Source: Chitinophaga niabensis
Lineage (GTDB): Bacteria; Bacteroidota; Bacteroidia; Chitinophagales; Chitinophagaceae
Direction of reading: 5' to 3'
NCBI RefSeq assembly: GCF_039545795.1
Contig: NZ_CP154260.1
Coordinates: 2,361,001-2,425,000 of the forward strand
Length of the DNA: 64,000 nt
The number at the start of each line of letters is the position of its first letter. The stretch's first letter is position 1. Of this stretch, positions 10,101 through 17,798 are shown one piece after another. The position numbers and the translations under genes were made by a program. The notes beneath the pieces are model-generated. The model worked only from the letters and a program-made list of their open reading frames with translations, was not told the origin of the DNA and searched no databases.

Positions 10101-10920
10101 TTCACTGGGTACTTTCTTTGGCGGAAGCGGTGTTTCACAACGTGTGAAAGTAGGAGAGAACTACGGTACCCTTTATGGCCGTGATTTCACTTACCTGAAT
10201 GGTAAAAAAGTAGTGAAGAGGGCCGTGAACCCGCAAAACCAGCAGTTACTAAGTTATATGGTGAATGGACAGCCACAGGCAGCAGGTACACAATGGGTAT
10301 TAACACCCAATGAAGTACCCATTGGTAATTCCCAGCCATTTATGACTGGCGGTATTGCCAATACTTTGCGCTACAAGAGCATCTCCTTATACTTCATGGT
10401 AGATGGTAAGTTCGGTGGCGATACTTATTTCGGTACTTATGCCGCAGCCATGGGTAACGGCCTGTTGCAGGAAACTACCAAAGAACGTAACGGCGGCGGT
10501 CTTCCCATGACCTATCCTGATGGTACCACCGCTAATACAGGTATCATTTTCGATGGTGTGTTCGCAGATGGCAAGCCTAATACAGATGTGGTAGCCTATC
10601 CCTGGTATTACCTGGGTACCTATACTTCCTGGAATCACCTGGGTGTTCCAAGATCCGCTTCTGTATTTGAGAATACCTGGATGAAATTAAGAGAGGTGGC
10701 ATTGACCTACCAGGTGCCGCAAAGCGTGGTAAGACAAACAAAGATCTTCCAGAACCTGAGCCTTTCCCTGATCGGACGGGACCTTTTTTACCTCTTCACC
10801 ACTATACCCAAAGGGCTTAATCCTGAAGGCGTGAATGGTATTGGTAATATGCAGGGGATTGAATATTCCTCTATGCCAAGGATCCGGTCTTTTGGTTTTA
10901 CTGTGAAAGCTGCTTTATAA
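7132..10920 (+). CDS. SusC/RagA-family TonB-linked outer-membrane protein with STN domain
   Basis: Outer-membrane importer of the SusC type, 1262 residues, paired with the SusD protein that follows. Order of parts: signal peptide to about residue 40; STN domain (about 48-115, from RISITVERESFKTVLQKISL); carboxypeptidase-regulatory-like domain (about 145-220, from VRGTIKDVSGSPIPGVTVSI); SusC linker (LSEVVVTAMGVKRSPRSLGYS); plug (about 245-365, with NPEDIENVTVLKGPAAAALY and GARGANGVILVTRKKG); then the barrel. The STN domain is the extra part that lets a SusC receptor signal to FecR, which fits the sigma and FecR genes just upstream. No glycoside hydrolase lies beside it, so the substrate cannot be told. 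Confidence 0.95.
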   Translation: MKKIGLCTYSASFFMKAALIHYFLTLAFFVGVQAAPANGQGILDKRISITVERESFKTVLQKISLKAGVKFSYTRNTLPEKEKVSVLAKDETLEKVFTNLFDPFDIDFEAIGSQVVLRKQKLMSVLMNQAQGSIATEINFKQVRGTIKDVSGSPIPGVTVSIKGTTKGTNTDGNGDFQIEANEGDVLVFSAIGFKRIEMKVGSESSYSVVLETDEKALSEVVVTAMGVKRSPRSLGYSVQKVDGSNITIAQAPTIAQGLMGKVAGLNISQASGGVEGGSSRLVIRGNTTLTGDNRALIIVDGVALNNDPVNNNANNGGGGAVGTQQGADVSGYNDWGTGLNFINPEDIENVTVLKGPAAAALYGARGANGVILVTRKKGERRKGLGVDYSYSSRATKVYEYLDFQNDFGSGLVGALWTADQGKQFPVNGAGKRYQIGTYSGSYAAGDYKTGAYGMLPYDNSTQAWDLFSFPSGLSWGPKFDNQPVLWYDGVERPYSAQPNNWKDYFPNGSVNQHNVSISGGGDFGTIRASYTRDDSKANILNSNYKSNIFNIGSSIKISKMLSADITGSYVNYERLNAPPVGAGAFMAGMSYAATRDYRPDVEKLNNFAPDGSQRDVTNSSNFPAGSPPYPYYSYMANSYWNIYKNNTVFNRNQLLGSIKLTANLTDFLTLITQGSIDNSNDGTEIREYPRNVQGTQGAYRQANARNMSRNLNAMLRLYKDNLFDKQFNASITGGVESYYRNDYTVSNKTKGNFISPFIFALNNGSEAPEAAQEIRYAKKINSGFGFIDLSFRNYLFLQLTGRNDWSSTLTDGTNSYFYPSVNASYVFSDGIPGVQTALPWLNFGKLSLSYAETGSDTDPYSIFNVLNTAAYNQQAAQTFPSNLKFPGVAPQRTRQYEAGLSLGMFNNRVNLEVTAYSMKTFNQILSNSLPMSSGFTSVQLNKGSLGNKGIEFIISANPVSTNDFSWNISLNGAHAQNKVLALDEGTDAISLGTFFGGSGVSQRVKVGENYGTLYGRDFTYLNGKKVVKRAVNPQNQQLLSYMVNGQPQAAGTQWVLTPNEVPIGNSQPFMTGGIANTLRYKSISLYFMVDGKFGGDTYFGTYAAAMGNGLLQETTKERNGGGLPMTYPDGTTANTGIIFDGVFADGKPNTDVVAYPWYYLGTYTSWNHLGVPRSASVFENTWMKLREVALTYQVPQSVVRQTKIFQNLSLSLIGRDLFYLFTTIPKGLNPEGVNGIGNMQGIEYSSMPRIRSFGFTVKAAL

Positions 10921-10938
10921 TTTAAAAACTGTTGAATC

Positions 10939-12561
10939 ATGAAGATCATACAAAAATCAATATACAGTTTACTCATCTGCGGGGCATTATGTGGCGCAGG
11001 TGCATGTGAGAAAGGATTTGAAGAGATCAATACACCATACAAAGATGCCAGTGAGAATACGGCATCCATATCCGGTCTGTTCAATGGCCTTGTATCTTCA
11101 CTGGGTAAATACGGGGATGATGCGCTGAATGTGAGCTTACTATATCCCATCACCAATCAGCAGGCCTATCAGAATACGGTAGCGCCTTACCTGAACTATA
11201 GCGTAACATACTGGAGCCAGTACTATCCTGATCTGCTGGTGTACAAAACCATCCTTAGAAAGATCGGCGAACAGGCTAATCCGCAATCCTTCAATAACAT
11301 CAAATACATGGCCAGCGTACTGATGGCCAATAAAACCCTCAGGATGCTGGATTACTATGGAGACATTCCATACAGCCAGGCTTCATTGGCTAAAGAAGGA
11401 AATCAGTTTTTCCGCCCGCCATATGATGCGCAACCGGAAGTCTACAAAAGCGTATTGGCAGACCTGAAGGCTGCTGCCGATGGACTGGGAACAGAAACAG
11501 GCCAGGTGAACCTGGGTTCTTCAGAATCTTTCCTGAACAGTGATTTCACTGCCTGGAAGAAGTTCGCCAACGCCTTACGTTTAAGATATGCCGTAAGGTT
11601 ATACGCTAAGGAAAAGGCATTGGCAGACGGGATCATTACAGATATCATCGGCGGTAACAAACCCTTACCCGCTAATCAGAACCTCACCAGCCTGTACCTG
11701 GACAATTTCGGATTATGGCCCAGCCGTGTAACGGTAACTGGTCAGACGCTGGGTGCCCTGGACAGCAAATGGGATTCCTATCGCGAGTTATCCATTTCCA
11801 ACATCCGCATGAGCAGCAATGTATGGCAGCAAATGTCTTCCACCAATGCAACAGACGGTTCCGGCATCTTTGATCCGCGCTGTTATGTTTACTTTATGAC
11901 CAATAATGCGGACCAATGGGTGCCACAGCCCCAGAACGGCTCTCAGCCTGAAGGTGGCCGTCCTTATGATGTGGGTACGGAAAGAAAAGCTATCGGCAGC
12001 GACCCTGCCAATAAGTTTGCCTGCGTGAATTACCTGATGGCATACGACAGGGTGTTTTATCCCATACTCATTGTAACGGAGGCAGATGTGCATTTCCTGA
12101 AAGCAGAGATCTATCAGCGTGGAATGGGCGTTGCCAAGGATATAGTAAAAGCTAAAACAGAATATGAAGCGGGGATCACTGCCTCTGTGAACTTCTGGTA
12201 TGCCTATACCCAGCTTTCTCCCACCTGGGCGCCTGCAAGGCCGGTTGCGCCTACAGCGGGTCAAATGACGGCTTTCCTCACGAATCCTGCGGTGCTGTAT
12301 AACGGTGCCAACGATGCGGATGCACTGAAAAAGATTGCCACACAATCCTGGCTGGCTACAATGTTTCAGCCGGCGGAATCCTGGGCTACAGTGCGGAGAA
12401 CGGGGTTAACGCCTAAGGATCCAACCTATAATCCTTCGGTGGTGAATAAGTTGCCTTATCCTGATGATGAGAATGTGAATAACCATGAGAACTGGCAGAA
12501 GGCTACGAATGGGGAGAATCCTACACTGCAGGTACAGAAGAAAGTGTACTGGATGCAATAA
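10939..12561 (+). CDS. SusD/RagB-family substrate-binding lipoprotein
   Basis: Surface lipoprotein that acts as the lid and ligand-binding partner of the SusC channel encoded 18 bases upstream. The lipobox ends at Cys in LCGAGACEKGFEEINTPY. The TPR-like helices typical of SusD appear around residues 95-160 (KYMASVLMANKTLRMLDYYGDIPYSQ). Near the C-terminus, FLKAEIYQRGMG and WATVRRTG are family hallmarks. The sequence style is closer to the SusD-like-2 subgroup, found in many Chitinophaga loci, than to classical SusD. It is the last gene of its unit; a terminator hairpin follows. Confidence 0.93.
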   Translation: MKIIQKSIYSLLICGALCGAGACEKGFEEINTPYKDASENTASISGLFNGLVSSLGKYGDDALNVSLLYPITNQQAYQNTVAPYLNYSVTYWSQYYPDLLVYKTILRKIGEQANPQSFNNIKYMASVLMANKTLRMLDYYGDIPYSQASLAKEGNQFFRPPYDAQPEVYKSVLADLKAAADGLGTETGQVNLGSSESFLNSDFTAWKKFANALRLRYAVRLYAKEKALADGIITDIIGGNKPLPANQNLTSLYLDNFGLWPSRVTVTGQTLGALDSKWDSYRELSISNIRMSSNVWQQMSSTNATDGSGIFDPRCYVYFMTNNADQWVPQPQNGSQPEGGRPYDVGTERKAIGSDPANKFACVNYLMAYDRVFYPILIVTEADVHFLKAEIYQRGMGVAKDIVKAKTEYEAGITASVNFWYAYTQLSPTWAPARPVAPTAGQMTAFLTNPAVLYNGANDADALKKIATQSWLATMFQPAESWATVRRTGLTPKDPTYNPSVVNKLPYPDDENVNNHENWQKATNGENPTLQVQKKVYWMQ

Positions 12562-12591
12562 ACAGGGGTATATTGGTTGACTATAAAGAAG

Positions 12592-12631
12592 AATGGAGCT
12601 CGTTGTGATGACGGGCTCCATTTGATTTTTT
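12592..12631 (+). terminator. Intrinsic terminator after susD
   Basis: AATGGAGC (12592-12599) pairs with GCTCCATT (12615-12622), followed by a run of T to about 12631. It ends the sigma/FecR/SusC/SusD unit. Confidence 0.75.
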
Positions 12632-12646
12632 TAGGGTATCTCTTTT

Positions 12647-13078
12647 TCATGTTTCAGTACGAGGCCACTTCCATGCATAACGGATAATCAGGCAAAGAAG
12701 AACGACCTCAATAACAGCGCCAAACACCATGTGTATCCAAGCCTCTCCTGCCAAATTAAACAACGTAAAGGGAATAAACACTGCGGCAATAATGATATTT
12801 GCGCAGCGATTTACTTTAGCCGGCAGGGCAACAGAAAGAAAGATCATTAACACCGGAATCGTCAAAATAGCGAGTACCACCAAAAGGAATGCTTGCGTAA
12901 TTTCAAATAAAAATACCTTTCCTGCTAAAAGATCTTCTAGTGCACCCGGCATAAATAGGTGGAAATAATCTACATAGATGTAGAGAAACATAAAACTCGC
13001 CCACAGGGCTGCAAGCTTCAATTTCAAACTGACTTTGACGTCTTTCAGTTCGTTTTGTGGTGTTTTTTGTGTATTCAT
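12647..13078 (-). CDS. Small membrane protein, DUF6326-like
   Basis: A 143-residue integral membrane protein with four predicted helices (about 24-44, 53-75, 84-104 and 115-135) and a short charged N-terminus. YIYVDYFHLFMPG after helix 1 recalls the DUF6326 family of uncharacterised bacterial membrane proteins; this assignment is from memory. It lies 10 bases after the outer-membrane protein gene and is probably co-transcribed with it. The codon use is more AT-rich than in the SusCD genes next door. Function unknown. Confidence 0.7.
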   Translation of the reverse strand: MNTQKTPQNELKDVKVSLKLKLAALWASFMFLYIYVDYFHLFMPGALEDLLAGKVFLFEITQAFLLVVLAILTIPVLMIFLSVALPAKVNRCANIIIAAVFIPFTLFNLAGEAWIHMVFGAVIEVVLLCLIIRYAWKWPRTET

Positions 13079-13088
13079 AAAATATCAA

Positions 13089-13715
13089 CTAAAAATTAAA
13101 TCCAAAATGAAATCCTGGTTCTCCGAAGACAAATTTCGACCATTTATCGTCTAGCCGTTTAAACTCATCAGGCATTTTGGTGTGGTAAGGACGGTGAGTA
13201 ATTGCTAATGATGGTTGAATAAAAAATCTGTCTTTAAAAAGTTTGATGTGATAACCAACGCGGTAAGTATTGAAAAACTGAAATCCATTATCAATTTTTT
13301 TGCCGCCAACATTCACAAATGTTTGCCAGGTAGGCATTACATTAAGCTCGGCATATAAACCTTCCCACAAAAATCTTTGGTAAGCCACTGATAAACCATA
13401 CTCACGAATATACCCCGGAAATTCTTCTTCCGGCTTTCCGTATGATTTGTTAAAAAATGGGTGAATACCATTCGGCCAGGCATATTTCCAGGTTTTTAGT
13501 TCTAATGTAATTACATCTTTTCCTGTAATACGATAGCCTAAATTGAGTTGAATGAAGCCGGGATTGTTTGTAGAAGCCAGATTACCCAATAAAAACATAG
13601 TACTACCAACGAACCACCGTTTGTAAGTACTGTCTTGTTTGGCATATTGGGCTTTGAGGTGGAGCGTGCTTGTCATCATTACGACAAGACAAATGAACAA
13701 AATTTTCTTTTGCAT
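13089..13715 (-). CDS. Secreted, probably outer-membrane, protein of unknown function
   Basis: 208 residues with a signal peptide ending near HLKAQ. The rest alternates hydrophobic and polar residues in short strands rich in Tyr, Phe and Gly (for example GFIQLNLGYRITGKDVITLEL and YIREYGLSVAYQRFLWEG) and ends in aromatic FHFGFNF. This is the look of an 8- to 10-strand outer-membrane beta-barrel. No named family was recognised. It sits between a Crp/Fnr regulator gene (83 bases upstream) and the DUF6326-like gene (10 bases downstream), all on the minus strand, so the regulator may control it. Confidence 0.75.
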   Translation of the reverse strand: MQKKILFICLVVMMTSTLHLKAQYAKQDSTYKRWFVGSTMFLLGNLASTNNPGFIQLNLGYRITGKDVITLELKTWKYAWPNGIHPFFNKSYGKPEEEFPGYIREYGLSVAYQRFLWEGLYAELNVMPTWQTFVNVGGKKIDNGFQFFNTYRVGYHIKLFKDRFFIQPSLAITHRPYHTKMPDEFKRLDDKWSKFVFGEPGFHFGFNF

Positions 13716-13798
13716 ATCAATATACTGGTTGTTAAATGATATGCAAAGGTAGATTGGCGGGATGCTATAACTCGTTCACTTAGGTTAAGAAATGAACC

Positions 13799-14380
13799 TT
13801 ACCCTTTATTTTTCTCTGTAATCCTTGCTCTTAACCTGCTTAAAGATTCGGGTTTGATACCTAAATAGCTCGCTAATTGATACTGTGGCACACGTTGGAT
13901 AAGGTCCGGTCTTTTCTGTAATAAATTTAAGTATCGTTGTTCAGGGGAAGAAGTCTTAAACTCGTCAAAGTTTATTTGTTGCTTAGCTAAGTTTTCTTCG
14001 GATAATATTCTGCATAGGGTTTCAAACTTTGGAAATTTACTGTTTACTTCTACTTCCATATCAGAACTTGAAACTGTAAGTATAGTGTCTTCTATACAAC
14101 TTATATAATATTTGGACGGAGTTTTGGTTATTACACAAGGAGGTGTCAAAGCTTCCATTTCTGTGTAGAAAGCAGTAGTTTTTTCTTCACTATCTAAAAC
14201 ATAATATGTCCGAATACAACCTTTTAGAACAAAGTAGCTATTTTTCGATTTTTGTCCTGCTTTGAGTAAAGTAGTTCCTTTCTTAATAGAACGAAATATG
14301 TCAAACGAAAGTATTGCGTTCTTCTCATCTTCTGTTAGAGAAATATATTTTGATATAAAGTCAAATAGTATGTCTTCCAT
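13799..14380 (-). CDS. Crp/Fnr-family transcriptional regulator
   Basis: 193 residues. The N-terminal cyclic-nucleotide-binding-like beta-roll covers about 20-115 (IFRSIKKGTTLLKAGQKSKN, SYFVLKGCIRTYYVLD). A long helix follows, then a C-terminal helix-turn-helix near 160-185 (YQLASYLGIKPESLSRLRAR). It has no Cys cluster like Fnr, and the phosphate-binding Arg of true cAMP receptors is not evident, so the effector is unknown. Such short Crp-like proteins are very common in Bacteroidota. Its position suggests control of the two genes downstream or of itself. Confidence 0.88.
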   Translation of the reverse strand: MEDILFDFISKYISLTEDEKNAILSFDIFRSIKKGTTLLKAGQKSKNSYFVLKGCIRTYYVLDSEEKTTAFYTEMEALTPPCVITKTPSKYYISCIEDTILTVSSSDMEVEVNSKFPKFETLCRILSEENLAKQQINFDEFKTSSPEQRYLNLLQKRPDLIQRVPQYQLASYLGIKPESLSRLRARITEKNKG

Positions 14381-14465
14381 TTTCTGCCTTTCTTTATCTG
14401 TACCAGTAGTAAGATTATCTACAATCCTTAAATATATGAAGATTTGTAATTGCCCAATTCATCTT

Positions 14466-14690
14466 TTAAATATACTTTATACTCTTTACCACCAATGGTT
14501 TCTTTTTGATAGGAATCTCCTTCTGAATGATCTCCGGAATAAGCGTTGGAGGAACAATTGGATGGAACATATGTAACATACCAAATAACGCATCATAGAT
14601 CTCCTGATCTGTAAAGCCTTTCATGTGGACAGGATTGGGTAGTAAAAAAATAGTGTTCAGGGTTAGATTGGGGCGTATTAGGTAGAGCAC
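14466..14690 (-). pseudogene. Short unrecognised reading frame, possible remnant
   Basis: A 74-codon frame with a Lys/Pro/Ile-rich end (PIKKKPLVVKSIKYI) and a possible helical stretch FTDQEIYDALFGMLHMFHP. It resembles no family I know and has no membrane segment or signal peptide. It could be a small protein or part of a decayed gene. It is kept because this stretch has nothing else and the amino-acid make-up is not obviously out of frame. Confidence 0.2.
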
Positions 14691-14729
14691 AATTCATATC
14701 TGTTTTGATGATCATCGCCATTTCCTGGT

Positions 14730-14918
14730 TTAACCTGCGTACCAGGAAGGAATCTTCATCTCCTTAATGATGGAGGCAAAAGCTGTGCGGATGTACTTCG
14801 CACCAAGGGCTGCGCGGGCAAATTCCTGCATATTCTCCCTGGTTCGATAACTCTTCGAAACCCTGGAGGATGCTTTTTGCCGTACTAAATACCCGTCTTT
14901 ACTTTTATAGAAAGTCAT
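14730..14918 (-). pseudogene. Truncated small Bacteroidota protein (VRQK family) remnant
   Basis: A 62-codon frame starting MTFYKSKDGYLVRQK and continuing SYRTRENMQEFARAALGAKY. This pattern (Y..KDGY.VRQK, then a TREN..EF.RA helix and an RTAF segment) matches my memory of a small protein family, usually above 100 residues, that recurs in Chitinophagaceae and Sphingobacteria. Here the frame stops shortly after IRTAFASIIKEM, so the C-terminal half is missing. It is probably a remnant. Function of the family is unknown to me. Confidence 0.35.
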
Positions 14919-15240
14919 ATTTCCGGCTCCCTTTGGCCTTTCTTACACGGAAAACTGGTGACGTCTTCCCTGAATCCCGTGTATTCGGTACCGATAGAGC
15001 AAAGCTATCCCGCCCTTAAGCCTTGCCAAAATCAACGTGCCGTTTATGCCGAAATAGGTCACTGGAGCCCCACTTTTCCGCTGGCAGGAGTACAGAAGGG
15101 AATGAACGCTGGTGGGAAAATAAGGTACTGGATTTTTGATGGTAACAAGAAAAGAATCAGGGCGATTTAACAGAACTTTTCGGGAAGGTGATATCCAGTA
15201 ACCTTAAACAAGGTGTATTTTTAAGTAAACCTCTACCACT

Positions 15241-15711
15241 ATGAAATCAATCGCTCTTCTGACACTGACCCTTTTATTATCATTCGGAACATTGTTTGCG
15301 CAACAAATGGGCGGCGAACCATTTAAAGGTGCAGAGAAAATAATTGCCAGATATGATATTGCATCGGATTCCCTTTTTAACATGCTTCTAAAGCAGATCA
15401 CCCAACATGGCTATGCAATAGACAGGTTGGAAAAGGATTCTATGCTGATCGTTACAGAGATGAGGCCTGTGATCAAAAAGGATAAATATAAAGCTACAAT
15501 TAGCAAATATGCCATGCGGCTTGCCATTGTGGATAATACCTTAACCCTGTCATCAGCCTGTATGTATCCGGATCTTAAGATTAAGTTTCATAATGCGCAG
15601 GTTGTACCGCTGGTTTATTATCCTAAAGGATACCCCGCAAAACCTACTTTTAATGAAGTGTTGGCTTTTGTTAGAGCAACGAACCCTGCTTCTATAGCTT
15701 ATGCCAAATAG
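15241..15711 (+). CDS. Secreted protein of unknown function
   Basis: 156 residues with a clear signal peptide (KSIALLTLTLLLSFGTLFAQ). The mature part is a small mixed alpha/beta domain: a helix around SDSLFNMLLKQITQHGYAI, then strands with KDSMLIVTEMRPV, ISKYAMRLAIVDNTLTLSSA and a final helix FNEVLAFVRA. This layout (helix followed by paired strands) recalls small periplasmic domains, but I recognise no family. It stands alone, with the tandem repeat array just downstream. Confidence 0.75.
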   Translation: MKSIALLTLTLLLSFGTLFAQQMGGEPFKGAEKIIARYDIASDSLFNMLLKQITQHGYAIDRLEKDSMLIVTEMRPVIKKDKYKATISKYAMRLAIVDNTLTLSSACMYPDLKIKFHNAQVVPLVYYPKGYPAKPTFNEVLAFVRATNPASIAYAK

Positions 15712-15749
15712 CCCATCGAGAGGCCAAAATGACAGGTACCCCACCTTAA

Positions 15750-15826
15750 TACGGGATGGATACGGGAATGATACGGGATTGATACGGGAATGATACGGGA
15801 ATGATACGGGAATGATACGGGATTGG
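15750..15826 (+). repeat. Tandem array of seven 11-bp repeats
   Basis: Seven units of 11 bp with consensus TACGGGAATGA, varying only in the last four bases (ATGGA, AATGA, ATTGA, ATTGG endings). CAGGTACC (15733-15740) lies before and GGTACCTG (15825-15832, sharing two bases with the last unit) after the array, as an 8-bp inverted repeat. The array lies between the secreted-protein gene and the SDR gene. The period is about one helical turn, so all units face the same side of DNA. Confidence 0.9.
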
Positions 15827-15938
15827 TACCTGATTATATCGCAATTGACCCGTAAAACAAACAACATTCGACCCTTTAAACAAAGTCCCCCAATGTTAAC
15901 CCTCCTAGCTTTGCAGTAGAAAATAAAGCATAGGAACA

Positions 15939-16928
15939 ATGAACACACTACAAAAACCCATTCACTCCGGCTTCTCAGCTGCTTCTACCGCAGAAGACGT
16001 GATCAAAGGCATCGATCTCACCGGCAAGGTAGCCATCGTTACAGGCGGTTATTCAGGCATCGGCCTGGAAACAGCAAGGGTATTAAGGAATGCAGGTGCT
16101 CAGGTGATAGTACCCGCAAGAGACCTGAAAAAGGCTGCAACCACGCTGATGGGTATGGATGTAACCATAGAAGAATTAGATCTGATGAACCCTGCATCCA
16201 TCAACGCCTTCGTAGACCGCTTTCTGGCCTCCAACCGCCCGCTGCACATCCTGGTGAACAGCGCAGGCATCATGGCCAATCCTTTCACGAAAGATACCCG
16301 CGGCTACGAGTCCCAGTTCGCCACCAACCACCTGGGCCACTTCCAGCTGGTAAACAAACTGTGGCCGGCTTTGCAAAAAGCAAACGGCGCCCGGGTGATC
16401 TCCGTATCCTCCCGGGGTCACTGTTATTCCCCGGTTATACTGGAGGACCCCAACTTCGAAAACAGGGAATACGAACGCTGGGCCGCTTATGGTCAGTCAA
16501 AAACAGCGAACGTGCTGTTTGCAGTAGAACTGGACAAACGTGGCAGGAACGAAGGGATAAGGGCCTTTTCCCTTCATCCGGGTAGTATCCTGGGTACAGG
16601 GTTAGCGGTGCATCTTACCAAAGAGGAATTGCTGACAGCAGGGGTAATAGATGAAAATGGCAAACCCATCCGTGATGCAGAAAGAGGACTCAAAACAATT
16701 GAACAGGGCGCTTCCACCAGTGTATGGTGTGCTACAAGCCCTCAGCTCGATGATATCGGTGGCCTTTATTGTGAGGATAACGATGTTTCGCCACTGATGT
16801 CAACGGATATTACAATGAGTTTGAATATTGGTGCCTCAGCGAGGTTTGCAGGTGTAATGCCATATGCAATAGATCAGGAAATAGCAGCAAAGCTTTGGAG
16901 CCTGAGTGAAAAGTTATTGAAAGCATAG
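15939..16928 (+). CDS. Short-chain dehydrogenase/reductase
   Basis: NAD(P)-dependent oxidoreductase of the SDR superfamily, 329 residues. The nucleotide-binding glycine motif is TGGYSGIG (35-42), the NSAG motif is at 107-110, and the catalytic residues are Ser near 158 (ISVSSRG) with Tyr184 and Lys188 in YGQSK. The extra length and the LHPGSILGTGL segment resemble the retinol-dehydrogenase-like subgroup. The substrate cannot be deduced. It is followed by a terminator and then an AraC regulator on the same strand that may control it. Confidence 0.93.
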   Translation: MNTLQKPIHSGFSAASTAEDVIKGIDLTGKVAIVTGGYSGIGLETARVLRNAGAQVIVPARDLKKAATTLMGMDVTIEELDLMNPASINAFVDRFLASNRPLHILVNSAGIMANPFTKDTRGYESQFATNHLGHFQLVNKLWPALQKANGARVISVSSRGHCYSPVILEDPNFENREYERWAAYGQSKTANVLFAVELDKRGRNEGIRAFSLHPGSILGTGLAVHLTKEELLTAGVIDENGKPIRDAERGLKTIEQGASTSVWCATSPQLDDIGGLYCEDNDVSPLMSTDITMSLNIGASARFAGVMPYAIDQEIAAKLWSLSEKLLKA

Positions 16929-16933
16929 CACAG

Positions 16934-16980
16934 ATTGTTGGTGCCAGGGCATGTAACCGGCACCAACAATTTTATTTAAT
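16934..16980 (+). terminator. Intrinsic terminator after the SDR gene
   Basis: ATTGTTGGTGCC (16934-16945) and GGCACCAACAAT (16959-16970) form a perfect 12-bp stem followed by a T-rich tail (TTTATTTAATTTT). It ends 9 bases before the AraC gene start. Confidence 0.88.
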
Positions 16981-16988
16981 TTTAGGAA

Positions 16989-17798
16989 ATGGAAACGCCG
17001 CAATTGTTATCCACCGGTAAAGTGTTTTTTTCTGTTGTGATAGAAAAATACTACAGCCGTGAAATGGTGATCAAAGAGCATACGCTGTTAAGGATCATTT
17101 CCGGAGAAATGAAAATGATCCAGTCGGAGAACACTTATTTTTTTCATGCAGGGGATACTTTGTTATTCCCGCGCAATGAATTAGCCATGACCACCAAATT
17201 ACCGTTGAACGGAGAGCCTTACAAGGCTGTCTCAATTTCTTTTCCGCAGGAGGTGTTGAGGAAATATTATGTGGCGCATAACATCACCCCTCCGCAGCAG
17301 CGGGAAATGCCCCGCATCAGGATACTGGACCAGCATCCATTACTGGAAAGCTTATTTGGCTCTATGCTGCCTTACTTCACCATGTCTGAAGAATTACCCG
17401 CGGATATTGTTGCCGTTAAAGTAGAAGAAGCTATTTCTATCCTGCGTTCTATTGACAGAAGTGTGGATGTTATCCTGTCCCATTTTGAAGAACCGGGTAA
17501 AATAGACCTGGTAGATTTTATGGAGAAGAACTTTATGTTCAATATGCCCATGGAAAAATTCGGATATCTCACCGGCAGGAGCCTTTCTACTTTCAAAAGA
17601 GATTTTAAGAAAAAGTTTAACACCACGCCACAGAAATGGCTAACGCAGAAACGCCTGGAACTGGCCCATCACCAGATCTTTGAACAAAAGCGGAAACCTT
17701 CGGATGTGTATTTCGAAGCGGGCTTTGAAAACCTCTCACATTTCTCGTTCGCGTTTAAAAAACAGTTCGGGTACAATCCCTCATACGCCCTGCACTGA
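16989..17798 (+). CDS. AraC-family transcriptional regulator
   Basis: 269 residues. An N-terminal cupin-like sensing region (about 1-130; HTLLRIISGEMKMIQ, FHAGDTLLFPRNEL) precedes a C-terminal double helix-turn-helix (about 170-268; MEKFGYLTGRSLSTFKRDFK and PSDVYFEAGFENLSHFSFAFKKQFGYNPS). The second HTH is the most conserved part of the family. Its 3' end overlaps the convergent propeller/LuxR gene by 18 bases. The SDR gene just upstream is the obvious candidate target. Confidence 0.92.
   Translation: METPQLLSTGKVFFSVVIEKYYSREMVIKEHTLLRIISGEMKMIQSENTYFFHAGDTLLFPRNELAMTTKLPLNGEPYKAVSISFPQEVLRKYYVAHNITPPQQREMPRIRILDQHPLLESLFGSMLPYFTMSEELPADIVAVKVEEAISILRSIDRSVDVILSHFEEPGKIDLVDFMEKNFMFNMPMEKFGYLTGRSLSTFKRDFKKKFNTTPQKWLTQKRLELAHHQIFEQKRKPSDVYFEAGFENLSHFSFAFKKQFGYNPSYALH

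Larger units (their letters stand above)
14381..15240. other. 860-base stretch without a convincing intact gene
   Basis: It holds only short open frames on the minus strand that look like remnants (see the 14730-14918 and 14466-14690 entries). The plus-strand frame 14958-15170 has no start context, no domain and no neighbours to support it. I see no tRNA, terminator or clear repeat here. It reads as a graveyard between the AT-rich trio on its left and the secreted-protein gene on its right. Confidence 0.5.

Noticed and set aside
14262..14576. Plus-strand frame opposite the Crp/Fnr gene start
   Set aside because: It overlaps the regulator gene and its promoter and shows no family pattern.
15750..15826. 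11-bp repeats considered as a CRISPR array
   Set aside because: Units are directly joined, too short, without unique spacers and without cas genes nearby.
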